Assembly (NCBI GenBank): GCA_013397695.1 | Contig: VYZI01000255.1 | Location: 836,257 to 900,256 of the forward strand | Direction: 5' to 3' | DNA length: 64,000 nt | Source: Centropus unirufus | Lineage: Eukaryota > Chordata > Aves > Cuculiformes > Centropidae | Shown: positions 47,384-61,319 of the stretch, in pieces | How the letters are laid out: each line of letters begins with the position of its first letter | Position numbering within the stretch: position 1 is the first letter of the stretch | The notes under the pieces: model-generated | The model's database searches: none | Told to the model about the DNA's origin: nothing | Seen by the model: the letters and a program-made list of their open reading frames with translations, nothing else | Translations under genes and position numbers: made by a program

Positions 47384-48019
47384 TTGACATAATCCTTGCA
47401 GTTTTTGAGCCAGTTTATTTCTAAATGGTTTGGATACACTACATGCTGCTGCACTGCCCGATGTGGATTTATCCTGCCCTCACAGCCTTGGTAGCTCAGT
47501 GACGACCCACCCCACGCAGGTCCTAAATTTGCTAGGGCAGCTCAGACCTCAAATATACCTACTAAGCAGATGGTATACCCAACTCAGAGTGGTTTAGATG
47601 TCAAGTTATGATTAAAAACTATGCAGTGAGCATAATTCTTGACACAGGCTACTCATAGTAGGAATTTACAAAACTGTATCTATGGGAAAGAGATAAGGCA
47701 TGTGGGTGGGCATTAGGCAGGAATTCAATGGTAGGTGTCCTTGGAGAGTGTGGGAAGACAAGATTGTGAAACCAAGTGGCTCTTAGAAGTGGCATCAGAG
47801 AGTGGAAGTGGAGGCACTGAGAATGGCTTTACACACAAAGTGAGGAATATGCTGAGCCTTCAGAACAGGTTTGAGTGTTAACAGAAAGGCTCAAATGAAT
47901 TAGCGTAGGAATTTGGATCTTTCAAGGAAGGAAAGAGAAGATATCTACTCCTGGTGTGGATTCTACTACAGTTGTCCACTCTGCTCCATCAGAGATCATT
48001 CAGTGAAAGACCCCCAGAT

Positions 48020-48042
48020 CTGTTTGCTGGAGAGGCAAACAG
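48020..48042. repeat. Compact hairpin, 8-bp stem
   Basis: CTGTTTGC (48020-48027) pairs exactly with GCAAACAG (48035-48042), 7-nt loop TGGAGAG. Confidence 0.5.
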
Positions 48043-50990
48043 CAGAAAAGAAGCCAAAATAATTTTGTGAAAATTGTTTTTCCCTAAAAGACAGAATGCT
48101 ATGTCATTTTCAATAAACTTCTAGTAATATTTTTGTGGACCTCTAGAGAAGAAATCGACTTGTTCTGCGTATTCAGTTCAGTTACATTTGTTTCTATTCT
48201 CCCAGTTGAAGATAGAGAGGAATAAAGATAGAAAAATAGGGTTCTTTGATCTTCCTCCCATCCTTGTTGGCATAGTTTTCCGGAGCAAGCCACCAGCCTT
48301 ACGGATGACACCCCTTCTCCTGTGGCATAGGGGAAAATGTGAACAAAGATACACGAATCACCAGTTAATCACTTTGAAAGGAAGACATCATCTGTTACAA
48401 GTGTTTTAAACACTATGTACTTGTTGCACAGGTAACCAGCTATTTCTTGCCTATAATGATGAGTGCATCAGATTACACATACTTCTGTCATACTCTGTCA
48501 GTCCCACATATGCAGCTCTCTAATCCAAGGTACACCTTGCACAGAACAAGTTGTTCACCCATTATCTAGCTCTTGTTTTCCACTGACACTTGAAATTATC
48601 CTTAATAAGATAAAACTCCCGTTATTATTTCAGGAGCTGTCTAAAGGGGAAGCTAGATAAGCAGCTCTTCATGCTACATATATGGATAAGCACCAGTATG
48701 TATTTTGGTTCTACTGCCGTTTCTTCATGAAATTTTCCTCCCTTTATATGGTGTCATGGTCAAGACAAGCAACGAAATCCCTTGTTTCACTCCCTATGAG
48801 GACATGCCAACTTAATAAGCATAAAAAGGCCCCTATACCACAGAGATGTTTTGTCTCAGTTCCTAGATTCTCCAAATATGAACAACTCAGAGTATCTAAG
48901 CTGAGGTCTCCAGGAACCCAGCTTTTTCTGACAGTTAGGTCTCATGTAGTTGTCCCTAAAATTGACATATTCTGTCTCTAAGTATTTAAAAAATATTCTT
49001 ATTCTTTCTTTTCTCTCCATTCAGAAAGTTTTGTGCGATTTTCCTCTCATACTAGTGTCCTTCAGGATCCTTTCCACACTAAGATTAACTAAAATAGATT
49101 GTATTCAGAAAGGATATAGCTATTAACACTGAAGATTCCTGGGGCTGCCCTATAAAGAATATCCCATTGGTCAGGCACTTAACCATAGTTGTTCTATATT
49201 TCTTTTGCCTTGAGAGTGTTCGAACCTATGGAGCCCAGCTCCCAAGACAATAGTCATCAGATTATTAACACACTCCATCCTTTTTGCTTAAAGCTGGAGT
49301 CACAATGAGGAAAACAGTATAAATTTTGGGACGATAGAGGAAGAGGAGTCAGGTTCTGTAGCAGTTTGCTGCATCAGAGAAATAAACAAGATTTTAAAGG
49401 AATTTTTATGATGAAAGTTCATTAGTATGTGAAAAAATCATGCAATCATTAATTATGCAACTGTCTTAGAAATGCTGTTTTAGAGTGCCAGAATTGCTGG
49501 TTACTTTCATGTGTTTTCTTTCCTCTATCATAGCACACATAGTAAGGAAATTCACTACTGCAATTATTATTAGATCGTATGCTGATGAATGAGCACAAAA
49601 CTGTTAATGGCACATAATTTTCAGAGTACATGTCTGCTAGAGTATCTAGCAATCCATGCAAATCTTATAGTATACCCTATGTGCTTTGATTTGCTCTGTT
49701 AGATGATTGAAAAAATATTCATTAAGAGTTTTCTCTAATGAGCTGTGTTCAAGCATAAAATAGGCCACTCCTGTTATAATTTAAGTGTGGGGTTTGGAAT
49801 ATAAATATCCTTCAATTCCCTACAGGAACTGACTTCAAATAGAGATTTTGTCTTAACACAGATTTCAGGATCTTTGAAGGGTCTTTGAAGTTTATAATTG
49901 GGTCTAAGCTGAAATGTGATGACATTCACTCAAATACCGAAGTTTACTCTGCTTACGGCTGGCAGAAAAGATACACTTTATTTTTTGAGATACATCCCCA
50001 AAATTCTTTGGATACACACTTAGGGAGAAAGTTGTGAGAATTTTCCCATTATGAAATCAGCACAGCACCCCCTAATCCTCCGGTCAGTTAATCCTGAATC
50101 CATTCATACAATTACATCAGCCTTACTTCCTTTGTTTTCCATTAAGTTATTAAAGAAAGGGGGTTTTGTGCTTTTATTTATTCTGTTGTCATTTGTAAGG
50201 CACTGAGAATGCTTCAGCCGAGAAACAGGCAGTTTTTAACAATATACATAAAGGCCAAATTTTATGAAAAACAAAGTAGTCTTTTCTCATCTACACAGGT
50301 GGACAGCACAGAGTGAAACACCCCTTTGAAATACAAAACTGTGTTGCTGTTATGCCTTTCTGAAGTCTGTGAAAAGTGGGGGCCTTTGCACCATGTCCTG
50401 AGAGTGAAACAGTTCTGACCTTGTGGCCTCATTGGGGAGATAAGCCTGTCACAGAGTGACAGACCAGGAGCATTCTGCTTCAATGAAGTTAAATAGCTAG
50501 TTATGTGATGAAGTGAGGAGAGGGAAGGTCCTTTCCTTTGCTCTTTCTTCTTTGGTCACAAACAATTCATAGCTGATGTTAAATTGGGAACTAACTTTAG
50601 CTTCAAGCTCTACCACACCTGTCCAGTTACACTCCAAGCGCAGCTGTTGTGCTCATCACTGCTTTGGCTTTCTCAAATAGAGACAAAGGAGTCTTCACAT
50701 GTTGGCAAATAAATAATAAACCCACAGAGACAGGGAATATTCCTTGGCATAGTGGCAGATGTGATGGTGCCTTATAAGCTAAAAAATCCCCACATTGTGA
50801 CCTGCTGTGTCTTCTGATGGCTACAAGGATGAACACACAGCAAGAGTCCCATAAGAATTAGACTGTGATTTTGGAATAGGTGGAAGCTAGATACATGTTC
50901 ACTGCAGCTACTGAACCATCTAACACAACCAAAGAGAGCCTGGTTTCCGACTAATGACTGCTCTGGAGGAACAAGCACGTAGGGGATCTA

Positions 50991-51028
50991 CTCTAACTAA
51001 TGGTTAGAGTAAGAGCTCTAACCATTAG
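50991..51028. repeat. Switchable hairpin, 13-bp perfect arms
   Basis: CTAATGGTTAGAG (50997-51009) and CTCTAACCATTAG (51016-51028) are exact reverse complements around a 6-nt loop TAAGAG. A second upstream CTCTAAC (50991-50997) can compete for the same GTTAGAG (51003-51009). The element therefore has one central arm and two rival partners. The main stem is perfect, arguing for recent origin or selection. Confidence 0.9.
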
Positions 51029-51284
51029 GTTATAATCACATTTCCCTATGCCTCATCTTCTTTTGGCTCTGTGATCACTGGCCTCCTAGTGCACATTCAT
51101 ATTCTCATGAAATATGAACTGTCTGATTTCAAATGTTTCTTCAGCTCAGAAGTTGGAGTGAGGTTTTTTACTTCCCAGACAAGCCCTGGAGACGATAGGC
51201 TTCATGATAAAACCGAAAATTGCTGCCACCATATTCAGGTCATCCATGATCCTAGATAGCCACCCAAATGGAATACGAGAAAGA

Positions 51285-51292
51285 CCCCCCCC
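51285..51292. repeat. C8 homopolymer
   Basis: Eight consecutive C followed by GCCC. The short run is unusual in this AT-rich context and is a likely site of length error in sequencing. Confidence 0.7.
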
Positions 51293-51700
51293 GCCCATTT
51301 TTTTAATATATGCAAGATATCAAGATGATTGAAGTTTAATATCAAGCTTGGCAACTTTATTTCTTCTTTTTCTCAGCCAAAAGACTCTGGGAACCCTCCC
51401 GAGACTGAGTGTGAGAGTACTGTCACATCATAATTTAAACAGTTCTTCCTTTTTTCTTTCCTGACAAGTCATCTTGGGTAGTGTCTTCTGTGCTGAATGG
51501 TACACAATCAGAATCCCATTAGTTATACTGTCAAAACCAAGTTCATTAGACTTCCCAGTTGAATATAGGCAATCATGCTTCAATGTCACCAGTTAGGACA
51601 GAATACTTCTTCAATTAATTTTCAGCTAGGAAAAATTCCAAGGTTCGAAGCAAGCAACATTTTCAGCACCTGCAAGTCACACGTGCTTTTTTATTGTCCC

Positions 51701-51720
51701 AGTTTTATTGAGTTTTATTG
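51701..51720. repeat. Tandem duplication, 2 x 10 bp
   Basis: AGTTTTATTG occurs exactly twice in tandem, with a third related TTTATTG just upstream (51690s). Confidence 0.6.
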
Positions 51721-52909
51721 TAAAGATTCGTAGACATAATTTTCAGTTCCTATAGACTAGCAATCTATTCATGAGACACATGAACTAGTCAGGTAATTAG
51801 CTAATCTTGATAGCTATAAATCACCTGTATATTCAAATCTGCAATCGATATGAAAGCCTCTTTCTTAGACCCAAATTCAAAGAGACAAAACATCTATTTT
51901 CAATGCAATAGACAGTTAATTTCCTTTTGAAGGCACTTTAGACAACTGTCTTCTATTTTCCTCATATCACCAAAAACAAGCATGAATTCACTGCCCATAC
52001 CTTAATAAAACAGATAGCTTTAGAGCCTGACTGATCCACAGTCATTTCCAGCATAACTAACAATTTTAAGGTGTAGTTTGCCACAATAATTACCAGAGAG
52101 ACTGCACTTTTTCTTGCTCTTTAATTCTCATCACTCAGCTGAGTCTTTCCAGCCACTGCTCACGATGCTGTGTGGGTTACCAACATCCACTATTTATTGT
52201 GAGAAATTCACTGTGCATTCAGTACTCCTTTATCCATAGCTCATTCTGGCACAGTTTTATTCTTTGAGAATGCTACATGAATAATCCACTCAGATCTCAG
52301 CCTCCCTATGTAAAGGGCTGGAAAATGCTTGTGAAATGGGTACGTCTACTTGAACAGACCTAAATGCTTTTTGAGTTTTTCCAATGTTTGAGAAACCATG
52401 CTGCAAATAATTTCTGAAAATACCTGTATGATAAAGAAACTGGGGTATTTGGCAGCCTCATCACTTAAGCCATATATTTAAAGTGGTAGGTGGAGTAAAT
52501 AAACTGTGCAGAGTGATTGCCCAAACATGCCACAAAAGACACAGTAGCCTTTTCTCCCTATCATACTTTCTGCAGAAAATCTGTGTTTGAAGGCCCTTCT
52601 TAGTTGCTATACCTATGATTAATAGATATGTGAAATCAATGCTCTACTAATCAGGTGATGCCAGTTTATATACTCAATGGAAAGAAGCACATGCAATGGT
52701 GAAGTTAAAAGGATTTTGGTCTCTCATTGAACAAATTTTGTGTATGTGCCATTGAGCCAATATCTTGGGGCTAAACATGAAGAGCAGGGTTGCACCTCCT
52801 CATGAGTTGGCAGAGTTCATTGCTTACTACTAGAAGTGTATTTAATAGTGTCTCAAAGCTCTCCAAGTTCTTCTGCTCAAGCCTACCCCTTGTGTGACCA
52901 AACATTCAG

Positions 52910-52933
52910 TGTTTCTACATGTGTTTCTACATG
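52910..52933. repeat. Tandem duplication, 2 x 12 bp exact
   Basis: TGTTTCTACATG is repeated without change at 52910-52921 and 52922-52933. The exactness suggests a recent event. Confidence 0.75.
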
Positions 52934-55900
52934 TTCTCTTTTGAAGGTGACTTATCCACAACTGCTGGTCAGTCACATTTACAAATGTAATCCATCTCTT
53001 ACACATCTGAATCAGGGGCAAGTGAAGGTTTTGAAGGGTATGTGAAGGCCGATGATGAACTAGGGTCCTCTGTAGGCATGAAGATTTGTTAAAGCTGGTC
53101 TGGATGGCAAAGATTTGCCTGTGACAAATTCAGTAAGAGCAGGGGTTGGCAGAAAGAGTCTCAATTGAGCAGTGAGGAGATTTAAGGTAAGAGAAGGGAT
53201 ATTCAGCCCCAGACATGGGATGTGAGGGTTTACCTCTGTGTAAGATAGCCCTAGAGGCAAGAATAGAGCTCTTGGAAAAATACATATTTTATTTGGGTAT
53301 GTGGCAGCTTTAGTTCTTGCAGGCACTTCGTCTCTCACCAACTATGGGGCAGTTACCACGGTGATGGACATACTGCATCAGGGTTGTAGAGGCTTCTCCT
53401 GCAGACAGGATTCCTTATGCACCCCCTGCTGGTAGGTGATAAAGGCTTCTATTGGACCGGTAGTGTAAAATTAGTGCATATACTGCAGCTGTTTGTTGTG
53501 TGGATGCTCCGTGATCCGAAATGACCTGGAAAATGCAGATATGTTCTGGCATGCTCCAAAGCACGCACAAACAACCTCCCACACACTGAAAGGCTTTTTT
53601 GGCATATCACTTCAAGTAAACTTATCAAGGAAATACCTGTGGTAGATAGGTCTCTAGGCAAAAAAACCCCACAGCACCAAGAATTAAAGTAATGCCCATC
53701 CTCTGCATTCCCGTATATTTTACCACCTTGGAGCACACACTGTTTTAGGAACTCTGATTTGTAACACTCTAACAAGCCAGAGAAGTAGTATTCTACATTT
53801 CGATAGATGAAGAAGCTGAAGCTCAGACTGGCCAGATGACTCACCACTGTAGCTAGGAGTGTAAAAGATCCCTGGAGTAGGTGAGATGTTGCAAAGCAAG
53901 CCTAAGAGCTTCATATGTATAAATAATACCTATCTCTTGCAAGTCACTTTCACCTGAAGAATATTTATCTTTTTTTTTCCCTTTTAATTGCTATAATCCA
54001 TCTTTAAATCTACATAAAGTGTACTAATTCTTCAGTCCAGTGATTTGGAATTTTTGTCATGCATAATATTTTGTACCCGAGGAATCTCAAATTCACAACT
54101 GAGCCTCATTGTAAGTGGTCTTGCAGAGGGTATCCCCTGACTTTCTTAACTCAGGTAGCTCATACATTCTTCTACTCTTCTGTTCTGTACAAGCCAAGCA
54201 CACTGAGAGAACCATTTTTAGTTAGCTCTCTGGTTCTTTCATATTCTTTGTATAGCCTACCTGAACAGTCTACCAGCCTAATGTTATCAAAGATATGTTA
54301 TTCAATAAGTCTATTTAATTTGCAGCATCCTGAACTGCAGCATCTGCTTTGTGGTAAAGCAGAATATAAAATCTATACCTTGATTCATTAAAATTTCCCA
54401 TGGCAGCTCAGCTCTGAAAAATCTTTCTTCAAAGGCTAGCACAACATATTAAATATCCAGAGTACAATGCTGATGACTTTGGACGCTATATAGTATGGTA
54501 CCAAATAGAAGAAAGATGTAGAACCAGAAATGCTGCACAGAACTGCAGTAATTATATCATTGCTTATTCAAGAAAAGAGATCTTTCATCTCCAGGAACTC
54601 AGGCAATTAGGTGAGGTCCCTCACAGTACACCACAGGGGCAGCCAGCTGATCCTAATGAGTTTTGTGCTTTGCTTGAGTAAACACTGGGTCATCACAATC
54701 TCATTAAGTCTCTTCCATTTCCATGTTTTCTCCCCAGATGCCGGTCTCCATGATCTGGTAATGCATAAAGGCCTTGTCATTATTTTGTGCCTACACATAT
54801 CACTTCTGCTTATTCCTTCTACTCTGTGCCCACACTATTTTTTCTGCAGTGTGGGACTGATGCTGAGCTTTTCCATTCAGACTTTACCCCATTGGCATAA
54901 TTCTTTTCACATCCTAGCAGTTTCCACCGAATGCACAGGCCTGCTTATAGACATGCGTCCCTCTTGAGTTCATTTTACTGGCAAGGAAACTTCCAGTTGC
55001 AGAGAAGATCTTTTTCAGTTCTGGTCAGCTCTGATACTAGTCAGGACAGCATTCATCACAACTGGATGAGTTTTAGGCTATTTTATACTGATCATTTACA
55101 ATAAAGCAACAAATGTTTAAGCTACACTGAGGACATTTCTACTTCAAGCTTTCCAAATACTTAAACATACATAAAAGTATCTGCACACAAGAAATAACTA
55201 AATTCTGAGTGTAAGTCAGTTTAGCTATTTGAATTTATAGAGAGGGTAAAGACTGGCTTTAAAAGAAGACAAACAAAGTTGTGGATTGGGGACCAGACTG
55301 TGCTCTCCAGTGTTTAGCCCTTGTAACTTTATAGTAGAGTAAATTAGAAAAGTCATGTGGATGTGAGAGGATATGAGGCCACAACCGGAATAGCAGAGCT
55401 AGTCAGAGAAATTTGGATAGCACCAGAGACCAATGGAATCAACCATTCTGCTGAATGAAGACCTTATCAAATAAGATTAATATTAATTGTATTTTCTTTA
55501 AAAAAATAGACTGCATAAACACACTATTTTACATATTTTAATTTCTTATTTGTAATATTTAAACACATCTTCTTTTACTTAAACGAAAATAAAAATACCT
55601 GCAATGGAACCAAAGATGGAATTCAGTCACTTAAACAGAGGTGCCTGCTGCAATTTGAGATGCACCAGCTGCCACTTGCTACTCCAGAAAGAAGGTCTTC
55701 CATAGCTCCTATGGATGGACATACACAGGTAATATGACAGAGGCAGATATATAAAGATATATTTAGAAATACATTAGACTTATGTATTTAGGCAGCATCA
55801 GTGATTTTCAACAACTGGGTTTAATGCCTGGATACATTTCAGCATTCAAAGCTGACATCTTCATATTTCTTTTACAGTTACAGATAAAAATTAATTTGCT

Positions 55901-56235
55901 TCTTTTACGGTCCTTGAACTTATACAATAACATCCTCCTTAAAAGCATTTTCTGCACCTTTTGTATGAGCAGCTTACTCTGAAACTTCTGAAGCTATAGC
56001 ACACAATAATGTATTATTTCTAATCAAGAGCAATCTCTTTTCTTAAACAGGTATCTATAATATCTGCCCATGTGGACTTTATCTGGGACTGCTTACATTA
56101 AGGAAATTTCAAATTAAGGCACTTATTCCAGAAAAAGACTGTTTTGGAAGTAGATTATGCCAGGGAAATGTGCTCCCATTCTTAATAATATCTGTGTTTA
56201 GAATTATGCTGAATTCAGTAGTAATTAAAAAAAAC

Positions 56236-56277
56236 CCATATATCTACATATAAATATGTATACATATATAAATATAT
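56236..56277. repeat. TA-rich low-complexity tract
   Basis: Alternating TA/ATA/CATA sequence of about 40 bp, interrupted by single C and G bases. An ordinary AT microsatellite relic. Confidence 0.75.
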
Positions 56278-57303
56278 CACATCTTTACTCAGGATAATTT
56301 TCAGATGTATGTAAAGCCTCAGTTATTTGAACGTAGTTATAAGAAATATGCTTTTTGTTGTTATATGCTTTTATTTCCCAACCTTTTCTTTTTTGAAGTA
56401 ACCAAACACTTTTCAACAGAAGTCTGCCAGACCTTTTTGTTACTGAGAGAATATTGGGGTATCACAGAACAGGTACAAAGAACATAACAATGCCCGAGAA
56501 GTAAGTTCTGCATAATATAAGAATATATAAGCAGTAGAACCTGTCTCACCTCTCAGTTTGAACATATTTCACAATATACACAGGAAAACTTGAAAGGCTG
56601 TGGAAAGAAAATTGTGCCTAATTTAATGCTTTCTGAAATGGCAACTTGCTACAAGGTTACCAATTAGGTGAAGAGAGCCACAAAAAAAGTACACTTAAAA
56701 TACATTAAGTCACCAAAGTTTAAAAATAAGACAAATTTTGCTTTATATGTATTTTTCTATGAAACACAGGATTCATGAGGTGGGGAAAAATGCAGAACTT
56801 TGAGTGCTGATTCAGATTTTGGTTTAACTTTCTGCTGTACCAGAAACTTTTCAATCGGGGATGTCACCTAGGAACTAGACACAGAAAGAGAGCCCTTAAA
56901 TTGCCTCATAGGCTTCTGTAACCCGCTGGCAGGTGCTGAATGTCAACACGGGTCTCATCCCGGCTGAAGATGCACAGAGGAGATTTCAGTCTGTTTCATT
57001 CTTGAGAGACAGGTTCTTGGGAATGAGTTACAACACGCTTGTACCCAATTGACAAGTAAAATCTAATATTAAGAGCTGAATCAGATGATTTCTGAGCATG
57101 GGAACTCCAAGCAGGCAGATAAACGAAAGTAGGGTTTTCTCTAGTCAAAAAAACTACGCTTACAGAGGATGTGTAACTGGGTGTAGAAAAAAAGAATGAT
57201 GACTGAAAAACATGTCTACCTCATTTTTCTCAGCTTGCTTATATAGATAGCCCATTTTTATAGCAGAAAGAATTATATTCAGTTTGACACTCATGAAGTT
57301 GGG

Positions 57304-57328
57304 GTTGTCTACACTGGGTTTAGACAAC
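57304..57328. repeat. Hairpin, 8-bp stem
   Basis: GTTGTCTA (57304-57311) pairs with TAGACAAC (57321-57328), 9-nt loop. Weak outer pairing only. Confidence 0.45.
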
Positions 57329-58293
57329 TCAGGGGCACAGGTTGCAACATCAAAGAGAGAGTCAATCCCTGTCTTGTTTATTTGGGTAGTTTTCTCCAGA
57401 GACTGAGATCACCAACTAATTTTGCCCAGATAACCAAAAAGCTGTTGTGGTAAGGATTTGTTTTTTCCTACTGAACTGTGTTACCGCAAGAAGCATTGAC
57501 CTGGAAATGAGATAGCCGCATAGCTTTATCCATCCTTGGGTAAATTGTATCTTTTTAAGATATCTTCTCCTAAAGAGTGACCAGGAATTGATAATCAAGT
57601 TTTTTAATTTAGTATAGATTGAATTCCTTTCTCATTTATACCAGTGTGAATAATACCATCAAAGAACCAAATCCACAAACTAATGGCAAATATTTTCTCT
57701 GACATGAAGACAACTCATTATTCTGTTATGTAATGAACATATTTTTAACTTTATTTTCCTTTGTGGGTTTTGCTTTTGGTTTTTTTTTGTAGCTTTAATG
57801 TGAAAACAGATGGGAGCTCTGGTCAATACAGATATTCATGAGACAGAGGAATTTAATGTAGTGGGTTTAATTTAGCTAGTACACAAATGAGTAACTGTCC
57901 TTCTGTTCTTTGTCTTTTGGTTATTTTTCTTTCAGTTTCTGGTTTACAAGTGAACTTTTCTTTCTTTAGTAGAGAAGGTCATTGTGTTCCAGTAAAGTTC
58001 ATGTTACATTTATGAAGCAGATCCTTTTTATTATATCCGGTCATTCTTAACCCAAGCACCAAAATTTAAAAATAACAGCCCGGCTTTGTAGATATATGGA
58101 ACACAATGGAGAATAATCCTACTAGATGTTGAGAGTACTAGATAGTATTACAGTGGTAAGAAACTTTATCAATTGCAATAAATGTATTCTAGAAGGACAC
58201 TTAAATTCTCTAGTTGATGTAAAGGAAGATACAGATACTTATACAATTACAGCTAAGATACTTTTAAAAACACCTGGCTTCTTAAGTGTCTTG

Positions 58294-58367
58294 TTCTTGC
58301 ATGCAATGCTTCTGTAGTCACCGTAACTTATTCTTGCCTGCAGTGTCTCAGTAGACACTGTAACTCT
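58294..58367. repeat. Tandem duplication, 2 x 37 bp, with hairpin in copy 2
   Basis: Copies at 58294-58330 and 58331-58367 both begin TTCTTGC and share GTAACT near the end. 28 of the first 35 positions match by my count. In copy 2 the substitutions create CAGTGTCT (58341-58348) and AGACACTG (58353-58360), a perfect 8-bp stem around a CAGT loop, which copy 1 lacks. Confidence 0.75.
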
Positions 58368-61285
58368 CTATTGAACAGTACTATACAATACAATAAGAAA
58401 CAAAATAAAACCTCATGCATTTATTATAGAAAAAGACTTACAAACAAAAAAAGACATTTTACAGGGAATATTCCATCTATAAACATTCTTTAAAACGTCA
58501 TTATTACTTCAGCTACAGTTCAGTTTCCAAAGTGATTTCCAGGATAACCTTGCTCTTAATTGTTTATAATGTTCTGAAAGATACTCTTTCTGGACTGAAC
58601 ATATCTGAATTTTGCCTTGTGTAAATAACATAATGTTTGTCTTCTTTACAATCCTTTTTTCTCTATAATACTTACGTCTTCTTGTTCCATCTTTTTCTTT
58701 TCTGACCTCAGCTGAAGTAAGTGTTAAGTACTGTGATCTAAAATTATATTCAACAGCAAAATTTTATGCAGTAGAAGTGTAAACATGTGCACTGACCTTT
58801 AAAGATTATGCACAATGAGTTCTAAACACACCTGTGATGTTCTGTAAGCCATAAATGAAAAGCAGCTTTTATGAACAGTTATGTGCCAGGATGGCTGTAC
58901 TTCTGCAAAGGAAAAGCCTTCAGCTCCTATACTGTCACAATTCTCAAGCTGAAATATAATGTTTTTATATTTACGGAAGAGAGTAAATCCTGTATTTCAA
59001 TGTTGACACTTTACCTCCCATTCTGGTATCTGAGACTGCATCTTACTAGTAAATAAAATGGAGTAGGTCCCAATCTGAGGCCCTGACAGCAAGTCGCACC
59101 ATACAGGTCATATCTGTACAGCTAAACGATGTGTCAGTCACTGACCTCTGAAAGACAGTAACCTTCTCTCTATACACCTTAGTGAAAACACCTGCTGGCC
59201 TGACCTATCCCAGGTGCTGGGGGGGTTTGCTTCTTAGACTAAACTTATCAATGTCAGTGTTAGCAAAGTGGAGCGCTCATTGCTGAGCTTTGGTGTTTAG
59301 CATGGTATTATAGCCAGCTCGTGGGATTTCTGGAACTTTTTCAATTGGCATTTCATATTCAGGTGGTCATTCGGCCTTTCAAATTTAGTTTGACTGTCTC
59401 TGACATTACATCATGGATGGCTTTTCCAAGATCTTTGATATACTTAGGTCATAAGAGCTCCAGAGACATATAGTCTTGTGTCATTTGTCCGTTTTCCATC
59501 TTTCTCTTCTGATATGTATTTCCAGAAAGTAGATTTGTCTAGATAGAGAGAGTTATCTAGTGTTTCTGGAGAGACTATATACTTCCAGGGATGGTTATGA
59601 TGCTTCTTCCCCCAGTATCTTAGATACAAGACACATTGTACAATAATTCACTGACATTCCACCATCCTACTTGTCCTGCTTGACTTAGCCCCTGTGTTGG
59701 CTGAAGCAAGGATTAAGGGCCTGAATCTGCTATTACCACCCTCACCCTCAGACCTGAGTAACTTTCACATAATATCAAAAGTATGGTATTGAAGTATATT
59801 AGAATAATTTTTCATCCCATTTTCATCTTTTTGTTAACTGTCTAATCCAATTATCAATTATGTTTAACTACTCATCAGTATGCAAGGAGTAATGGAGTGG
59901 CATTTAAATGTGATGCTGAAATGCCATGAAGCAAATGACTCTCATTTGTTAGCATGATATAATTATCTCATGCAATGTGATCTTTATAACATCTAAAGAA
60001 AGGCATTTTCCATAAACATAACAATTGCTGCCACTAAAACTAATGGCCAAATCTACATAGAGGTACCTCTAGCAGGAAGGGAAAAACAAAAACTTTTTCT
60101 TCCCCATGGCCTCTAAATGGAGTTCCAGTTCTGAAGTTTTTACACCAACATCAATGACCTTACACAACATATTTTTCCAGTTTGTATTCTTCACTGATTA
60201 CTGCTCTGGATTAGTGACATTGGTTTTGTGTTGATGACATTAGACCAGAATTTGTACCTTTCTGTCCAGAGTACTTGTGAGCCTTTGATTATCAGTCATC
60301 TATCAATATGTTTTCACAAGTCAATGTAGTGTGCTGCCGTAAGACAGACTTACACACCTGGAAAGGATCACTTTGATTAGATAACACATCAGTGTTCAAC
60401 AGAAGTCTTAGGCTTTCTTGGTATGAGGAGAATGAAGTATTTTATATTTCCTTATCCAAAACTCCCACTCAGGGTTTATTCTCAGGTTTTACTATTGAGC
60501 ACACTACCACAACTGAAAGTAAGCAGATACAAGACTTTGAAGGGTTTAAAAAATATAATTAAATTCTGTTTATCATAAACATACACAGATGTAGAAAAAA
60601 TACTAATGCATCTGTTGGAATTTCCCCTCTCAGCTGCCTTCTCTTCACCATTTATTGTATATTCATCAGAGACCTCCAAGAAATCCAAGAACGTCCACAT
60701 TGGATGTGAAAGCTCTCATCACACTCATGGTCTCTTTCTTTCACTCTCAAGCAAACAATTTTATTTCTTCCTTGGCTTGTTTTACCTATCATGAATAACT
60801 GTGTGAGACTGGATGTGCAATATGATCACATTAGTAACATTGTGTAAACTTTGGGCATAGAAAATCTGCTAATGAAAAACCCACCTGAAATATATCTGGC
60901 TGCAATGTAGGGGGTTATAAAAGCATGTTATGAATCACTTCAGTGGGAGCTGCAGAAAGCGGAGATAGAGAGAAATAATATTCATGTATTTCCATGTGTT
61001 TGAAGATGATTTTGAATATAATTGTAGGCATCAGCATGTGTTGTATTACTTCATGTCCCTCCCCTGCTGTTCAGCATTCCTCTGTCAATATTAGTTTTAC
61101 TTTTGTTCACCATTTTTCAGCTAGTTTTCAGTAGTTTTCTCGGGCAGTTGTTCTGTCCTTGGAGAAATCCAGCAGCTTTGAATGCCGGTTTGCTGCAGAA
61201 CAAGTGGAGGAAGCTGGTTTTTCTTTCAATTCATTCATGTCAGGCCACAGTTTTCTTTGACTTGCATGACTGACCTTTTGGAATG

Positions 61286-61319
61286 TGTGTAAGCAAAAAA
61301 GTATGTGAGCAAAAAAGAG
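61286..61319. repeat. Tandem duplication, about 17 bp x 2
   Basis: TGTGTAAGCAAAAAAGTA (61286-61303) is followed by TGTGAGCAAAAAAGAG (61304-61319). The pair differs by a short indel and two bases. Confidence 0.6.

Noticed and set aside
46960..47454. Longest open frame, 164 codons, minus strand
   Set aside because: No domain, repeat or signal is recognisable, codon and residue use look random, and a second frame is open on the other strand. A few frames of this length are plausible by chance in 64 kb.
53449..53847. 132-codon frame, minus strand
   Set aside because: No recognisable family, no splice or promoter context, and mixed low-information peptide. Likely chance.
57760..57795. Poly-T followed by TTGTAG, resembling a splice acceptor
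   Set aside because: No donor and no open frame follow within a plausible exon length.
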